Positions 6,092 to 7,474 of a DNA stretch of 7,474 nt are shown piece by piece (position 1 is the stretch's first letter; every line of letters begins with the position of its first letter). Below the pieces are notes generated by a model, which ran no database searches, was not told the origin of the DNA, and worked only from the letters and a program-made list of their open reading frames with translations. The stretch comes from Rudanella sp. (lineage in GTDB: Bacteria; Bacteroidota; Bacteroidia; Cytophagales; Spirosomataceae). The stretch lies in the NCBI GenBank assembly GCA_026785985.1, contig JAJAYX010000390.1, positions 1 to 7,474 on the forward strand, written 5' to 3'. The translations under genes and the position numbers were made by a program.

Positions 6092-7144
6092 ATGAGTTCT
6101 TTATTGGGTATTTTGTTTCACAGTCTGGGCGGGTTCGCGTCCGGTAGTTTTTATCTTCCCTTCAGCCGCGTAAAGGGCTGGGCCTGGGAAAGTTTCTGGA
6201 TCGTGGGGGGGGTATTTTCCTGGCTCATCGTGCCGCCCGTTGCGGCTTATCTGACCATCCCCGATTTTCCCACTATCATCGCCAACGCCGACCCGACCAT
6301 CAAACTCATCACGTATATGATGGGCCTCATGTGGGGCATCGGCGGACTCACCTACGGACTCGGCGTTCGGTTCCTCGGTATGTCGCTGGGCAATTCCGTA
6401 GTGCTGGGCTTTTGCTCGGCCTTCGGGGCGTTGGTGCCCCCCATTTATTATACAATCAATCCTGTTGCGGGAAAAGCCTCGCTTACTGACATGATGGGAT
6501 CTAATGGGGGGCAGTTAGTGCTGTTGGGGGTGCTGGTTTGTTTGGTTGGTATTGCCATTTCGGGCAAAGCGGGCATGATGAAGGAAGCCGAACTCACTGA
6601 AGCTGAGAAAAAAGCCAGTGTCAAAGAGTTCAGCTTAACCAAGGGTCTCATCATTGCCATCATTTCGGGCATTCTCAGCTCGTTTTTCAACTTCGGAATC
6701 GAAGCCGGCAAACCCTTAGCCGAAGCGGCCGTCCAACAGGGCGGCAACCCGCTTTTTCAGAATAACGTAACCTACGTGGTGCTGCTGTGGGGAGGACTAA
6801 CCACCAACTTCCTGTGGTGTATGTACCTCAACGCCAAAAACAAAACCTTTGGCGACTATACAAATCCGAGAACGCCCATTGTTTCCAACGTTCTGTTTTC
6901 GGGTCTGGCCGGCACCATGTGGTTTCTCCAGTTTTTCTTTTATGGCATGGGCGAAAGCAAACTGGGCAACGGAGCTTCGTCCTGGATTCTGCACATGGCA
7001 ACCATCATTCTGACCGCCAATTTTTGGGGCTTATACCTCAACGAGTGGCGGGGTGTTTCGGCCAGCACGTTTCGCACCTTTGTGGCTGGTATCGTCGTCA
7101 TTCTGATCTCGATAGTACTGGTAGGCACTGGAAATTCCCTGTAA
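6092..7144 (+). CDS. rhaT: L-rhamnose/H+ symporter RhaT
   Basis: RhaT imports L-rhamnose with a proton across the inner membrane. The 350-residue protein has about ten hydrophobic segments and matches E. coli RhaT (344 residues) along its length. Shared landmarks include FYLPFSRVKGWAWESFWIVGG (20-40, compare FYAPFKKVKKWSWE), MWGIGGLTYGLGVRFLGMSLG (80-100), SLTKGLIIAIISGILS (181-196) and the strongly conserved GTMWFLQFFFYGMG (274-287) followed by SWILHMA (297-303). The ATG at 6092 begins a helix directly and no better start lies upstream. The gene is 74 bases from the aldolase/dehydrogenase gene of the same pathway, which supports the substrate assignment. It contains an 8-base G run at 6205-6212. 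Confidence 0.96.
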   Translation: MSSLLGILFHSLGGFASGSFYLPFSRVKGWAWESFWIVGGVFSWLIVPPVAAYLTIPDFPTIIANADPTIKLITYMMGLMWGIGGLTYGLGVRFLGMSLGNSVVLGFCSAFGALVPPIYYTINPVAGKASLTDMMGSNGGQLVLLGVLVCLVGIAISGKAGMMKEAELTEAEKKASVKEFSLTKGLIIAIISGILSSFFNFGIEAGKPLAEAAVQQGGNPLFQNNVTYVVLLWGGLTTNFLWCMYLNAKNKTFGDYTNPRTPIVSNVLFSGLAGTMWFLQFFFYGMGESKLGNGASSWILHMATIILTANFWGLYLNEWRGVSASTFRTFVAGIVVILISIVLVGTGNSL

Positions 7145-7161
7145 GAGGATACAATAGGAAA

Positions 7162-7189
7162 GTTACCCCCCTGTTACTGTTTACTTTAG
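7162..7189 (+). promoter_or_regulatory. Candidate promoter and direct repeats upstream of the aldolase gene
   Basis: TACTTTAG at 7182-7189 is one mismatch from the -7 consensus TAnnTTTG, 29 bases before the ATG. Just upstream, GTTAC occurs at 7162-7166 and again at 7173-7177, exactly 11 bases (one helical turn) apart, followed by GTTTAC at 7179-7184. Such phased direct repeats at the -33 region would suit an AraC-type activator, a common class for rhamnose regulators. Both the promoter and the regulator are inference. Confidence 0.35.
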
Positions 7190-7218
7190 CACCACAAAAC
7201 CTCCAATACAACAAACCA

Positions 7219-7474
7219 ATGATTTCTGAAACGACCACTCCACCCGCTCATAGTTTCAAACACGTTAGCTATCTGTGGGACGACGCGAAGGCCGCCGAAT
7301 TCGATAAATTGCCGGAGGCAGAGCGCGAAGTGGCTCTGCTTATCTATCGCTCTAACCTACTTGGTGCTGACCTCCGACTCACCAACTACGGGGGGGGGAA
7401 CACGTCCTGCAAAGCCATGACTCCCGACCCACTGACGGGGAAACCCACCGAAGCGATGTGGGTGAAAGGCTCCG
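7219..7474 (+). CDS. rhaEW: Bifunctional rhamnulose-1-phosphate aldolase / lactaldehyde dehydrogenase (N-terminus, partial)
   Basis: The window ends after 85 codons of a longer gene. The visible part begins MISETTTPPAHSFKHVSYLW and contains LLIYRSNLLGADLRLTNYGGG (40-60), continuing NTSCK, then WVKGS. This is the start of the class II aldolase domain of the fusion proteins annotated as bifunctional aldolase/short-chain dehydrogenase. In the RhaEW type the aldolase half splits L-rhamnulose-1-phosphate into dihydroxyacetone phosphate and L-lactaldehyde, and the C-terminal short-chain dehydrogenase half oxidises the lactaldehyde. The Gly-rich GGGNTS (58-63) corresponds to the phosphate-binding loop region. 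The dehydrogenase half lies outside the window, so the fusion is inferred from the family. It follows rhaT by 74 bases. The three glycine codons form a 9-base G run. Confidence 0.88.
   Translation, partial: MISETTTPPAHSFKHVSYLWDDAKAAEFDKLPEAEREVALLIYRSNLLGADLRLTNYGGGNTSCKAMTPDPLTGKPTEAMWVKGS

Noticed and set aside
7165..7170. Six-base C run before the aldolase gene as a regulatory slippage tract
   Set aside because: It is short and the evidence is too weak on its own. It is only mentioned because G/C runs cluster in this region.

Overview
The window looks like chromosome of a Bacteroidota member of the order Cytophagales, most likely near Spirosoma, Rudanella or Fibrella. This rests on three things. 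The AtpA and AtpG proteins have Cytophagales character. The start codons lack Shine-Dalgarno sequences and have A/T-rich leaders. Several starts are preceded by motifs like the Bacteroidota -7 element TAnnTTTG. The genus is inference from memory, not a search result.

Layout. Bases 1-2594 hold the end of an F1Fo ATP synthase operon: possibly the last codons of atpH, then complete atpA (alpha) and atpG (gamma). The 100-bp atpA-atpG spacer holds a striking palindrome built from 7-bp repeat units. Bases 2595-3138 hold a short minus-strand reading frame with coding-like composition, facing away from the next gene, with a 13-bp dyad between the two. Bases 3139-3906 encode a small exported, probably outer-membrane beta-barrel protein with a good -7 element just upstream. 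Bases 4000-5325 encode a GntP-family permease with a hairpin in its leader. Bases 5498-5998 encode a short secreted protein of unknown function. Bases 6092-7144 encode the L-rhamnose/H+ symporter RhaT. From 7219 to the window edge is the N-terminus of the bifunctional rhamnulose-1-phosphate aldolase / lactaldehyde dehydrogenase (RhaEW type).

How the parts work together. The first third is housekeeping energy metabolism. The last third starts a rhamnose utilisation cluster, where RhaT imports L-rhamnose and the aldolase/dehydrogenase carries out the last steps after isomerisation and phosphorylation. The isomerase, kinase and regulator are not visible and would lie to the right. The GntP permease may supply a sugar acid, but its link to rhamnose is only positional. 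I found no tRNA, rRNA, CRISPR array or intact mobile element. No clearly novel multi-gene system is visible. The most unusual signals are the heptad-repeat palindrome in the ATP synthase operon, the possibly chimeric small minus-strand ORF, and long G homopolymers in both rhamnose genes.
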